Below, piece after piece: positions 34,870 to 44,702 of a stretch of DNA of 64,000 bases. Under the pieces are notes generated by a model. That model ran no database searches. It saw nothing but the letters and a program-made list of their open reading frames with translations, and was not told the origin of the DNA. Origin of the DNA: Metallyticus violacea (taxonomy: Eukaryota; Arthropoda; Insecta; Mantodea; Metallyticidae); NCBI GenBank assembly GCA_030762175.1, contig CM060830.1, positions 45,310,501 through 45,374,500 on the forward strand. Direction: 5' to 3'. Made by a program: the position numbers and the translations under genes. Position 1 is the stretch's first letter. Each line of letters opens with the position of its first letter.

Positions 34870-35056
34870 TTGCATAATTCAACAGTAAGTGGAGCATAAG
34901 ATTATCAAATCCACTCATTAGATAATTAAGAACATTATAGTCGTAGTCGCTTCACTGTAATCATTCCGACATGAAGTTAAATGTATATTTAAGGGCATAT
35001 ATGTTTGCATTATGCCGCAATTTAAGGAAATATGAAATATTTGTTTGTAATTACAG

Positions 35057-35379
35057 GCTGAGCATAGATCAGGTGGATACACTGTGGTCATGCCTAGCAA
35101 CAGATAGCCAGTGTAGTGATGAGTTATTCAGCTGGCTGCTGAACCAAGCCAAGAGTAAAGAGCAACATGCATTGGGGGTGGATGCCCTTAAGCATTTGTA
35201 CATGAAGAAATTGCCCTCGTTAGAACCAGAGACAATCAGTATGACAGGATTGGGTCTTTTCCAACAACTTTGTAATTTGGCTCGTATTGCCTCAGTGCAA
35301 CTGGATAGCCCTATTAAGGATATTGATATAGTAGGAATGGACCATCTGTGGAGAATTGCCCTCAGAGTAAATAATACAG
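35057..35379 (+). CDS. Usp34: USP34 exon 6 of window (about 108 codons)
   Basis: Acceptor AATTACAG, donor GTGAGG. The peptide reads LSIDQVDTLWSCLATDSQC, then ELFSWLLNQAKSKEQHALG, then KLPSLEPETISMTGLGLFQQ and LCNLARIASVQ. This is one of the best conserved parts of USP34 (vertebrates have SMTGLNLFQHLCNLARLA). It ends in phase 1 and is separated from exon 7 by a 108 bp intron, the shortest in the window. Confidence 0.95.
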
Positions 35380-35487
35380 GTGAGGGAATGTTTTAGACTT
35401 TTTGTAGGGAGTTGGCTTTTTTGTGTGTACTTTTAAACAGAATAAAGAGAAATTATTATTCAACTTTATGTTTCATGTCTGTTTTAG

Positions 35488-35689
35488 ATGTTAGTATGGC
35501 TGCTATCCAATATCTTAACAGTTACTATGTTGGGCGACAGCTGGACAGAGAATCAGAATTTGTTTCACAGTGCATGGCTCATTTAGCAGCAGCATCTGCT
35601 GATCTTGTTGAATCAGAGGAATCTAGTTTGCTTTGCATACAAAGAGCTCTCTTACTGCTCAAAACACACCTAGAAACATTTAGAAAACG
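35488..35689 (+). CDS. Usp34: USP34 exon 7 of window (about 67 codons)
   Basis: Acceptor TGTTTTAG, donor GTAAGT. The peptide contains AAIQYLNSYYVGRQLDRES, EFVSQCMAHLAAASADL and LLLLKTHLETFRKR, matching the USP34 AIQYINSYY and MLKTHLEAFRRR motifs. The final CG joins the next exon's G to give the last Arg. Confidence 0.95.
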
Positions 35690-35814
35690 GTAAGTTAAAA
35701 AAATATGGTATCTAAAGATCTTGCAATAACTCAAGAGTATAGGATATTTGATTTTTGATGAAGACAAAACATCATAGCCCAATATGGCCATATCTCACTG
35801 ACAATAGTGCAACT

Positions 35815-35870
35815 GACCTTATGGGATTCAAACCCGAAACCTTCAGATTTGCAGGCAGACACACTAAAAG
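35815..35870 (-). repeat. tRNA-derived SINE head fragment
   Basis: The minus strand has CTGCCTGCAAATCTGAAGG then GGTTTGAATCCC, a good B box. Too short to assign a family. Confidence 0.45.
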
Positions 35871-35949
35871 AAACCATGGAGGTGGTCTTCTGTATGTGTA
35901 TCATTAGCCTGGTAAAGGCTCAAAATTGGAGTTATGGCCTGTAATTCTT

Positions 35950-36160
35950 AATTCATATTGGGAATTTAATAATTTAACCAGCCCCAGTGGTCAGTGTTCC
36001 CAACTACTCGTGGGATCCAGGGTTCAATTTCCAAGTCTATAATGGGAATTTTCCCTTCAATAGAATGATCCATATGGAGATGTTCTGGTTAGTTTAAATA
36101 CCCATAAGTTTAAGAGCCCCTTTTGCACCATAACCATAACCATAACCATAACCATAACAT
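35950..36160 (+). repeat. minor tRNA-derived SINE ending in (ACCATA)n
   Basis: Head CCAGCCCCAGTGGTCAGTG and B box GGTTCAATTTCC near 36011-36022. The body (GGGAATTTTCCC) runs into five ACCATA units at 36127-36160. A hexamer tail of this kind often marks the 3' end of insect SINEs. Confidence 0.55.
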
Positions 36161-36878
36161 TTTGATCATTTTCAATGGGAGTGCATAGTGGTGCTCTATT
36201 GGTGTCCTGGTTGCTGAAGTCTGCAACAATATTGCCACACCAAGGAGAAATGTCCACAAGTTCATGAAAACAAGGAGCTGGCATTGTTAAAAAATATTAT
36301 TTTACTGAAGCACAAAATACATAGATTACTTTTATGAGTAAAAAATGTAAAGTAATTTATTTTCCTGTTTGTTGGATAAAATAAAATATGCTACTGTTCA
36401 CCCATGTTCGACTAAAATGGGTGAGTGAGTCAGTGAATAAAATGTCAGCCCACTTGCCTTCTCAGCATTGAAGTTCTCTATATGGATAGCAGAGGATATT
36501 AGAATAGTTCTTTTTAATGTATGCACCAAGGACTGACAAATTACATTACACTAGATGATAATGAAGGTACAGACCATATGATGAAACAGCAACAAGACAA
36601 ATAACAGGGGAAACTGGAACACTCAGAAAACCTGCACATATTCCAGCTTGTCTATCAAAAATCTTACTTGTTGTTATGGAATCAAAATCTGACAGCCTCA
36701 ATGGAAGGCAACACTAATCTCTGAACAACAAAGCATCCTAAAATTAATTTTTCCTTATGTATTTTCAACATTTTGCAAATCAAATTACCTTCCAATAATT
36801 TTCAATTTTAAATTATGAACATTAATTAATTTTTTCAGGACGGTCATTAACAATTGTCATTATTATTTCATGGTAAAG
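36161..36878. other. intron sequence, nothing recognised
   Basis: AT-rich, ending in the exon 8 acceptor. Confidence 0.4.
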
Positions 36879-37251
36879 GTATGCCTATCACTTAAGAAGA
36901 TGGGCACTTGAAGGACAGGGTGTTGGTAGTCATGTGCAGCTGATGATTGGAGAACGAGGCTGCTTACCATTAAGAGTTGTAATCCAACCTGCCAACATGG
37001 GAGAGAAGGTTACTCTCGAGTTACTTAGCAGTGATTATGTGGCAGACTTGAGAGCAGAGGTGGCCAAATGGTGGGAATCACAGCAGACTAAAAACTCAAG
37101 TGAAAAAAATGGACCTACTACCTCTGGCAGCACACCAGTTCTTGGCTCATTACTCACAGAGGGGCCCATCAGATTAATCACACAAGGTCAGGAGCTCACC
37201 ACGGAGTTTGATGAAAAGACACTGCAGGAAATGGGCTTTAAAGATCTGCAG
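36879..37251 (+). CDS. Usp34: USP34 exon 8 of window, start of ubiquitin-like segment
   Basis: Acceptor GGTAAAG, donor GTATGT. It starts (R)YAYHLRRWALEGQGVGSH, as in vertebrates (FAYHLRQWQIEG). After CLPLRVVIQPANMGEKVTLE come SSDYVADLRAEVAKWWESQ and RLITQGQELTTEFDEKTLQE, ending MGFKDLQ. The order of strand, helix (VADLRAEVAKW) and strand, with the GQEL turn, resembles the ubiquitin-like beta-grasp fold known before the catalytic domain in this USP group. A Ser/Thr-rich insert (NSSEKNGPTTSGSTPV) lies in a loop. The upstream acceptor is not preceded by a good pyrimidine tract. Confidence 0.94.
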
Positions 37252-37479
37252 GTATGTACTGTGAAATACAGAATGAAATCATATCCTAGAAATGGTAATT
37301 AAAAATATAGTTTATGATTGTGAACCAAAAACGGAGAGTTTATAGCTGTATAGTTAAGAAAATACAACTAATCTAAGCATATATGAAAAGACGAGAATTG
37401 TTCCCCTCTTTATTGACCATCTGTCCTGCTCCTTTCATTTCCTTTGTTTCCCTGCTGCATTGTTTCTCACTAAAAGGTA

Positions 37480-38000
37480 GAAACAGTTTGAAATGCAGCC
37501 CTCACCTCGACCAGCATTAGCACCATTATACTTATTCCTTTGGATTCGTATGCATTAAGCGCAAGGGATAGGTTCCATCATCCCAGTCTTTCTTTATAAT
37601 ATTGTGTATGTCCTAGGTTTCATCTATGTACTTCACCCTATACCCTGCAGATTGCAATTGATTCTCTGTAAATATTTATATGTCCAAATCATTCAAGATG
37701 TTTTTAAGGGTATGAAAGCAAAACTTAAGTTTTCATACAAGGCACCATGAGGGCATTCTTTTGTATGGGAATTGTGCAAGCATATTAGGAGTTCTTGAAG
37801 TTTTGGAGGTTTTTCTTGCCTGTAGAAGCTGCAGATTTCTTGCCAAACTATTTCACATTCGAATTCATAAAATTTTCCCAACAGTTTTAATTTTGTTCGT
37901 GCCTTTTTAGGTGTTATTGCCCTCTCCTAATGATTTTTCTGACTGTTGGCCTACTCAGTTCCAAAATTTTAGCCATCTGACAAAAGGGTCCTTTACCTTT
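37480..38000 (-). pseudogene. Tc1/mariner-like DDE transposase relic (IDET type)
   Basis: The minus strand reads AKILELSRPTVRKIIRRGQ (helix-turn-helix) near 37975-37920, IVWQEICSFYRQEKPPKLQE at about 37850, and in another frame VKYIDET then KKDWDDGT near 37640-37570. The IDET...K.W.DG pair is the first catalytic Asp region of an insect transposase family related to Tc1/IS630. The second and third catalytic residues were not found. Confidence 0.58.
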
Positions 38001-38960
38001 ACAGACCATTTTGTGGCACTCCTTGTTTAGTTTTTGTTATGTTTTTAGACTTGCTTCTGAGATTGGGCATAAACTCCACAGTATCAGAATAATGATCAGT
38101 TTCATTATCATGCATTTCCTCCTCTTCATCATTCACTGGACATGGAATAATTAGTGCACAGATTTTGCATTTAGGGCTAGCACATGAGCCTACAAGTTCT
38201 ATACGTTTAGAACACTCCCTAATCTTAAAAATATATTTCAAGCAACCTATCTCCATCCAAAACTATCCTTCTTGGTCGCAGGCTGATATCTTTGCCAATG
38301 CTCTAAATGTAAAACCTGTGCGCTAATTATATTCCTTTTCATCTGTCCCAAAGCCCCATTTTATCCAGAGAATTTAAGATTATTTCATTTGCTAACTTTA
38401 CTTCTAAGAATAATGTATATATCATGTAAGTTTTGCAAAGCATTTTACAATGATTTAACATCTATTTTTGTTTCACTTTATATGAACAATCATAGGCATT
38501 TTGTTAAAACTGAGTCTCCCTTCGGTTACCCAATGTGCCCTGTCCCACTGTAAGGATTTTGATGAATGCATTTAATTTAATACATATTGATACAGTGCTG
38601 ACTCATATCCCTGAAAGTTACCTCAGAGATAGATAGCAGATATATTTTTGCTTAAAGTTGAAATCTTACTTTTAATGTTCAGCTTTCTACTTTTTTATTT
38701 TTTAAAATTATTAATTTATGTATCTTAATTTTTCCGCACCCTTTTCCCCTTTTTGCTAGTTTTATCTGTTTCCATGCATTATGTTACCTTTAAGATTCAA
38801 CATTTAGTTTTATCATCTTCACTTGTCTTGCGCATTTAAAGAACACCAGTTGAAAATGTGATATTTGTCCACTATTCAAGTGTTTTGTCAATTTGTGCTT
38901 CTGTAGTTCCAGTTATTTTACATATATATCACTAAGGATTTAATTTTTTTTTTTTTTAAG
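38001..38960. other. intron sequence, possibly more of the transposase relic
   Basis: A minus-strand open frame at 37999-38256 has a Cys cluster (CASPKCKICALIIPC) and an acidic run but no family I recognise. The rest is plain AT-rich intron. Confidence 0.35.
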
Positions 38961-39149
38961 TTGGTGTTCATTTCTATGGGGGCATCACGTCAGCAAAAGA
39001 AGCGTGATTCATTAGATTCACCATCAGTACTTCCGCCACCTCCCAGGGAAAGTCTACCTACATTGCTTCTTCTTCAGCCACAGTATTTCGAACAGCTTTT
39101 TCGACTAATGCACACACTCAGTTCAATGAAAACTCCAGTTAAAGGTGGT
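38961..39149 (+). CDS. Usp34: USP34 exon 9 of window, end of ubiquitin-like segment
   Basis: A 17 nt T tract (with AAG) ends at 38960; the donor is GTAAGT. It begins LVFISMGASRQQKKRDS, directly completing the beta strand of exon 8 (vertebrates: MVFVSLGAPRRERK). SVLPPPPRESLPTLLLLQ and a helical segment FEQLFRLMHTLSSMKTP follow. Phase 0 at both ends, 63 codons. Confidence 0.94.
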
Positions 39150-39340
39150 GTAAGTAATCTTGCACATTATTCCATAACTTTTTGTCATACTGAGGGTTAA
39201 AATGGCCAGTGATTCCATGAACCCACAGCTGAAGACTCAGTATTAAGCATATGGCAGTTAATTTAGCAAATTGGCAAGGGAAACATAGTGTTAATTGTCT
39301 ACTATCCAGAAAATTATGTTTATTATGTGTTACATTACAG

Positions 39341-39577
39341 CATCACATACCGCACACAAAAGCCCAGGTGTTGTCTCGAAGAGTTTGGGACATTCTTACA
39401 TTACTTCCTACAAGCCCAATATTGCTACGTGGGTTTCAACAACTGGAAAATTCAGAAAATATCTCACTTCAGCAGTTGTTGGATCCTGCTAGTCCTCAGA
39501 AGCTTATGTACTCACTTTACATTGTGGAATCCTTGAGTAGACCTGCCTCTGCAACTGTAAAGAAGAGCAAGCCTACA
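39341..39577 (+). CDS. Usp34: USP34 exon 10 of window (79 codons)
   Basis: Acceptor ACATTACAG, donor GTAAGT, phase 0 at both ends. The peptide has AQVLSRRVWDILTLLPTSP, then GFQQLENSENISLQQLLDP and KLMYSLYIVESLSRP, matching vertebrate NLSRRVWELLMLLPTCP and HKLLYALEIIEALGKP. It ends in a basic tail (VKKSKPT) that precedes a variable acidic linker in exon 11. Confidence 0.95.
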
Positions 39578-39889
39578 GTAAGTGCTTAACTGTACTTAAG
39601 ATTGATATAACAGTTTTAATATTGATAACCTTTGATGTACAGAAAATGATTGTACCTGTGAAATAGAATTCTAATATAAATATACTGGAGGGAGGACATT
39701 TATAAATAGGATTCTGGAATGATGAAAAATACATTTAATAATGTTTGATGCCATGGTAAAGTATTATTGTATTTACATGCCAATAGGACTTCTTTTTCAA
39801 TCTAATTTTCTTGTCAAAATGCAGGAGGGAAGTTAAATAAGTGCATATTTATGAGATATTATTTTTAAAACTAAATTTGTGAAGAAACT
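39578..39889. other. intron sequence, nothing recognised
   Basis: Short AT-rich start of the 5.1 kb intron. Confidence 0.4.
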
Positions 39890-41590
39890 AATATATTCTT
39901 AAATAGCTAGTGAGTCGCTTAATACTCTTATGCTCCACTTAACATTGTATTATACAGCACATATTTCACAGGCCTTTGCCCACATCAACAACTGTGAGTT
40001 AACTGCCAGATTTGTTGATGGATGAATGAACTTGGTGTAGCTCTCGTGGACATTTTATAAACTTTTGGATTAATTTATCTTCTGTTGAGATCTCAGAAGT
40101 TCTAATCTTATCTTCATATGTTTTTTATAAAAATTTTTCCCATATTCCCAACTCCAAAGGTCTATGTACAAATTTCAGTAAAGTGACTTCCACTTCTGTT
40201 CATCTCTCCAAAAATGATGTACTTGATATAAAAACAATGTATACAGTTTTTTTCACACTAACTCCATTCACTTACATAAATTTGGAACATATGTTTCGGG
40301 AGCGATCCCTCCCATCTTCAGCCTGTTGACAAACTCATGGAGTGGTATATATATGTTTCTCCAGTGTTCTTTTAGCCTAATTTCAATGCTTCATTTTGTA
40401 TTGCCAATATATACTTTGTTACATTCACTATAGATTCCTGGCTTCTTATCATCAGGTATTCTATCATTATCCACATAGTTCAGCAGATTAATCAGGCTGA
40501 ATTTGTTCACTGGGGACAATGTAATACCAAACACCCCGAGTATTTTCTGGAATTTTTGTGGTGGCCCAAATAAATTTCTTGTGAATAGTAGCTTCTTTTC
40601 TTGCTGTCGGTGTTGTAACCTGAAATGACAACATGATTCCTTTCCTTTACTTAAAGATTATAAGAACAGAACTTATTTTGAAATTTGGAATACTGTAAAG
40701 GATATGCAGACTGAAAATTACATAAAGGCAGGTGGCTTCAATCTCATAGCACACAAACATGCATTCTCAACAGCTTAGCATGTAGACTCATTAACATATC
40801 CATGAATGACCTTGAATACAACTCTCACATAATACAAATGGCAAAAACCAATGGGTATGACCAAGAAATTGTAGGCAAGAAAATCAAGAAATTCAAACAA
40901 GAGAAGAGGTTAAACCATGTTACAACATTGACAGCTAGGAAAAAAGCTGCCATTCATAAGAAATTTACTTTTATCCTTGGGCCACCAAAAAATTCCAGAA
41001 AATACACCTATAGTCTGGGATTACTTAGTCCCCAGTGAACAAATTCAGCCTAAATATCCTACTCAACTATGGTAATAATGATACAATAGCTGATGAGAAG
41101 AAGCCAGGAATATATCAAATCAACTGTTCGGAATGCAACAAAATCTACATCGGCAAAACAAAAAGAATCATTGGAATTAGGCTAAAGGAATACTGGAGAA
41201 ACATCGGGTTCAATCAGATAGATAAATCAGTGGTTGCACATCACTTTTGGAGAGATAAACATGGTATAGAAATGGAACTCAACTTACTGAAATTCGTAGA
41301 TAGACCTTTGAAACTAGGAATGTGGGAAAAAAAAAATTATAAAAAAACATAAAGATAATGTTCTGAACTTTAAGATCTCAACAGAAGACAAATTATTCCA
41401 AAGTTCATAAAATGTTCACAAGAGCTATGCTAATTACATCCAACCACCAACGAATCCAGCAGTCGACTCACAGCTAATGATATGGGCAAAGGCCTGTGAA
41501 ACATGCTCTGTATAATTCAATGGTGAGTGGGGCATTAGAGTATTAAAACAACTCATTGGCTATTTAAGAAGTATTCTTTTAATTAAGATC
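39890..41590. pseudogene. Penelope-like cluster, includes intact GIY-YIG motif
   Basis: Reverse terminal arm 39890-40200 (family of 33870-34965), a reverse end of another PLE family at 40235-40340, reverse endonuclease text to about 40620, then a forward copy. The forward copy has MNDLEYNSHIIQMAKTNGYD at 40802 and, in frame 41035-41352, GIYQINCSECNKIYIGKTKR, IIGIRLKEYWRNIGFNQIDK and SVVAHHFWRDKHGIEMELNL. Here GIY, YIG, the Cys pair and the downstream Arg and Glu-like positions all remain: the best preserved endonuclease core in the window. The frame ends early after an A run at 41330. Confidence 0.82.
40286..40321 (-). ncRNA. hammerhead-like ribozyme core, palindrome ACATATGT
   Basis: Minus strand: CTGAAGA (40315-40321), stem II GGGAG/CTCCC, GAAA at 40294-40297, eight-base palindrome ACATATGT at 40287-40294, T at the cleavage position. 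Core fully consensus. The longer palindrome distinguishes this subfamily. Confidence 0.68.
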
Positions 41591-41765
41591 ATTATTTGAC
41601 TGAGTTGAACTACACACTCTTATTGCTCCACATGTTTATAATATGTAGCACTAGTTTCACAAATCATTGTTCCCATCCTAACTGATTTGACAGTTAGCTG
41701 AGGATGGGAACAATGGTTCTTGAAACTAGTGAACATCATGTACTTCAGTGATTTAATAAGTGGAA
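41591..41765. mobile_element. Penelope-like terminal foldback unit
   Basis: Left reverse half has CACTAGTTTCACAAATCATTG and CCCATCCTAACTG; right forward half has CTGAGGATGGGAACAATGG and GAAACTAGTGAAC. The two halves pair over about 40 bp. Confidence 0.65.
41698..41731 (+). ncRNA. hammerhead-like core, palindrome ACTAGT, G at cleavage site
   Basis: CTGAGGA at 41698-41704, stem II GGGAAC/GTTCTT, GAAA at 41722-41725, ACTAGT at 41725-41730, but G at 41731. Hammerheads need A, C or U there, so this copy should not cleave. Confidence 0.55.
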
Positions 41766-42159
41766 ATTTAACACTGTCAGTGTTGGCACAGATGATTATT
41801 CATTCTCCTGTATTGGACATTGGAACTGCATGGAAAATGCATGAAATGCTGCTATTACACTTATATTTATGGCAAACTCATGTACTTTTAAATTAAACCT
41901 CAGCCACCAAATAAGTGTATATGGCTCAATTTACATGAAAAACTGGTATTCACTATTGCTGCACATTCCCATCTTCAGATTTATCATGCACCACATGCAT
42001 AGTGATTGGTGATTGCAAGATGGGAAGTCCACAAAATGCATTGGTCATGCATTGGATTGGAAATTTCTAGAAAATTTGGCAAGAGAAAACTTTTTATTAA
42101 AACATATCTTTTAAAACAGAAATTATTTTAAAAAATATATATGAAACTAACACAGTGAA
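41766..42159. other. intron sequence, nothing recognised
   Basis: AT-rich. No supported feature. Confidence 0.4.
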
Positions 42160-42238
42160 GCCAAGTCATATGAATAAATTCATGTGATACGTGTCGTACT
42201 AAACACTCTTATTGCTTCACTTACTTGTGTAATATTTG

Positions 42239-42273
42239 GAGCCATTTTCGAAGACCTTTGTCTTCATCTTCAG
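42239..42273 (-). ncRNA. hammerhead-like core, perfect stem II
   Basis: Minus strand: CTGAAGA (42267-42273), stem II GAAGAC/GTCTTC with loop AAAG, GAAA (42246-42249), then ATGGCT; stem III palindrome lost. Confidence 0.6.
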
Positions 42274-42440
42274 CCAAGGGTACGACTGATTGGAGAATCC
42301 AACGGCTCTGTAGAGATGAAGTGCCGCCCTAGTGATGTTTTAATGTATTTAAAGTTGGCATTTTCTACCTTTGGAACACCACCAGGGTGGCGCTTCATCT
42401 CTACAGAGCCGTTGGGTTCTCCAATCAGTTGTATCCTTGG

Positions 42441-42474
42441 CCGAAGATGAAGATGAAGGCCTTTGAAACCGGTT
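42441..42474 (+). ncRNA. hammerhead-like core, U4 changed, palindrome ACCGGT
   Basis: CCGAAGA at 42441-42447 (CTGAAGA with T to C), stem II weak AAGGCCTT, GAAA at 42465-42468, ACCGGT at 42468-42473, T. It complements the defects of the opposite arm: one arm keeps the core and stem II, the other keeps stem III. Confidence 0.52.
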
Positions 42475-42844
42475 CCAAATATCACACAAGTAAGTGAAGC
42501 AATAAGAGTGTTTAGTACGGCATATATCTCGTGAATTTATTCATAAAACAATTTATTGTTTTCAAAACAGAATATAAAAAGTCGATAGCTCAGTGAAAAA
42601 TATTTTTAAAATATATAGCTAAAAATATAGATCTAATGTGCAGTCTGCTCCTATTTGGTAGTAAACACAAGAATTCAAGATGTTTGCAAAAACAGCATGG
42701 TTAAATGTTTTATATTCTATTTATTTTTACTTATTTATCTATTAGATTTTTTATTTATCAACTTATTTATACCCTATGTTCAACTTCCTTTTTTAAATTA
42801 TTATGGAGTCAGGTTAACCCTTGAGACAGATAAACAACATAAGC

Positions 42845-43365
42845 CATGCCCCCCTCCTTTTTTGACATAAATTATTATTCTTTTGTTCTCTTATCTTTTT
42901 CTTAACTGGAAATAAATATCCATTTTTTTATTGTAACAAACCTACATTAAATTTTTTAAAATACTTATTGCCTTGTAAGTCCAAGATCGATAGTTCAATC
43001 CCGGCCAGGGTCAATTTATTTTATTTTGGGCCTAAAATCGTAAATATTTTCTTTGGAAGGAAAGTGAAGCCATGAGTCCCATGTGTATATTTATGGCACA
43101 TAAAAGAACCTCAAGACTGAAAGAAGAGGTGTCTGAACCAAATTTATTAGCCATTTCACACCCTGAATTGGATGCCATACTGATAATCAGAGATGTTAAA
43201 GAGCATTCATATATAAACCAAATGTAAATAATTTCGTAAGGATGTCATGAATGTTACAAAAAAAAAAAAATTCTTGAAAGTTACTTAAAAACAGTAGTTT
43301 TGATAATGGAGGAGTATCATTGTAATATACTTCAGTGTGAATGAATTGGTCACAATTTCAGTGAC
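42845..43365. repeat. unclassified interspersed repeat, copy 2, SINE inside
   Basis: Collinear with 945-1200 before and after an inserted family B SINE (about 42966-43235): TTTTTTGACATAAAT and ACTGGAAATAAAT on the left, GAATGTTACAAAAA, TTCTTGAAAGTTACTT and GTGTGAATGAATTGGTCAC on the right. Confidence 0.55.
42966..43235 (+). repeat. SINE family B, head-truncated
   Basis: TTGCCTTGTAAGTCCAAGATC, B box-like AGTTCAATCCCGGCC, then GGAAGGAAAGTGAAGCCATG, AAAGAACCTCAAGACTG and GAGATGTTAAAGAGCATTC. Same order as at 47806 and 48281; the first 20 bases or so of the tRNA head are missing. Confidence 0.75.
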
Positions 43366-43385
43366 TTATAACAATCATTTTTTAT

Positions 43386-43713
43386 TCTTATTTTGATTTA
43401 AAGTAAAACACTAAAAATCATGTTGTCACATTAAAACTCTCTTTAAGTTTCACAAACACACTTATAAAAGTAATTTTGGTACATGTTTCGTGAGGTACAT
43501 CCTCACATTGTCAACCAAAACTCAGAGTCGTCGTTTTGGTTGACAATGTGAGGAATGTAGCTCACGAAACATGTACCAAAATTACTTTTATAAGTGTGTT
43601 TGTGAAACTTAAAGAGAGTTTTAATGTGACGACATGATTTTTAGTGTTTTACTTTAAATCAAAATAAGATTAACAAAAGTTTCACTGTGTGGATTCCGAC
43701 ATTCCGTAAACAT
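43386..43713. mobile_element. foldback Penelope-like unit with 12 bp target duplication
   Basis: ATCATTTTTTAT is repeated exactly at 43374-43385 and 43714-43725. Between them, arms 43386-43521 and 43533-43669 are almost perfectly complementary over about 136 bp around an 11 base loop, followed by a single-copy tail GTTTCACTGTGTGGATTCCG to 43713. Each arm holds a hammerhead-like fold of the TTGACAA type with ACATGT. High arm identity means recent insertion or gene conversion. Confidence 0.88.
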
Positions 43714-43725
43714 ATCATTTTTTAT

Positions 43726-44492
43726 CCTCAAATGTTTATGAAATTCTTACAAAAGTAGTCAAGACACATTGATTTCAATTCAAAAAATAAAGCTAAATTT
43801 TCTTTTCTTTAAACAAATTATATGGTTTACATTTGCTGTTTTCAGTATGTCGTATCAGTCTTGATTCATTCTTCGAAACATACAGAAAAGAATAGCTAAA
43901 TTACTGGCTTCAGTCAAGTTTGACAAACTCCTTACATGGTGTTGTGGAGTGGTGTAAGATCCAAGTTGAACACAGGGTATATGTATGTATTGCTAAACTA
44001 AATTATATAAGTTCTTGTCCAGGGCATTTTCCAGGCGGATTACCATTTATACAATTAACAATCAACCGTACAACTTATCAAGCAAATAAAAAAGCTGTAA
44101 TGTAACTTACAATATTTCTTTAAAAAAAAGCAAAGAAAGAAAGAAAAAGTACAATCTCATATATCTCATGAAACTGAACTATATTGCTAGTTCATCAGTA
44201 ATTCTCTACTGGAATATCCAGGAGGCATATCTCATCTCCTTTCATTATTTTAATTATAACATTACATGCTAAGTATTAGTTTAACTTATAGTAACTCTTA
44301 AACTATAGGACACTTGTGATATTTATACCATAATGAGCAAGAATGGACTACAGTTCAAGACTATTGAATTCGCAATATTACACTGATTCCACCTGATCTG
44401 ATAGTAATTCTCCCATTTATGCCATTCATAGCCATTTGAATATACTGAGAATTGAAAAATTAAAATTTACTGCAGATTTACTTTATCTCTGG
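43726..44492. other. intron sequence, nothing recognised
   Basis: AT-rich. No supported feature. Confidence 0.4.
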
Positions 44493-44534
44493 CTGGGTTA
44501 ACTCACACAATCAGTAATGTGTGAGTTAACCCAG
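44493..44534. repeat. 17 bp perfect hairpin
   Basis: CTGGGTTAACTCACACA at 44493-44509 is repeated inverted at 44518-44534 around an 8 base loop, 169 bp before exon 11. No element ends or promoter-like signal around it. It could pair as RNA in the intron. Confidence 0.7.
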
Positions 44535-44702
44535 TAATAGATTTGCAGCTGAATTTGGCCCTCAGCTGATTTTGTGATTTGGTAGATAATGTTCCTGTTC
44601 ACATAGAGAAATTCTTCAGTTCTGCAATATCCTTGCAGATATTGGCAGAGCAAAGAGCATTTTAAATTGCCTATCTAGATGTAATTGAAAATCAATGTCC
44701 AG

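Larger units (their letters stand above)
33870..34965. pseudogene. Penelope-like inverted pair, endonuclease with YIG
   Basis: Short reverse terminal arm 33870-34085 and a forward copy to 34965 share about 200 bp of inverted end. The forward copy encodes MNEFEYNKEYHHVIQTAKFS (end of RT region), then in shifted frames YNINCLECNKVYIGKTKRSI near 34470-34540, VAHHFWRDKHDIEMEVKLLK and VDRPVELGIWEKIYIKKYED to 34860. The YIG motif is intact. The first motif reads RIYNINC instead of GIY.INC, so the Gly is lost. Both ends carry hammerhead-like cores. Confidence 0.78.
42160..42545. mobile_element. large foldback of Penelope-like termini
   Basis: Left arm about 42168-42330 and right arm about 42384-42540 are inverted, meeting around a 55 bp loop. 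Each arm contains CGTACTAAACACTCTTATTG or its complement, ACTTACTTGTGT, a hammerhead-like core and a GATTGGAGAA(T/C)CCAACGG block. A left flank of AACACAGTGAAGCC is the terminal motif. Confidence 0.8.

Noticed and set aside
36127..36160. Telomere-like or CRISPR-like repeat of ACCATA units
   Set aside because: Only about five hexamers at the end of a SINE-like element; not a telomere motif and no spacers.
37999..38256. Cys-cluster protein on the minus strand
   Set aside because: Single short frame in an intron beside a transposase relic, with no family match I can name.
42184..42485. Overlapping 88 and 71 codon frames on both strands
   Set aside because: Caused by the inverted arms of a Penelope-like foldback; the two frames mirror each other and match no protein family.
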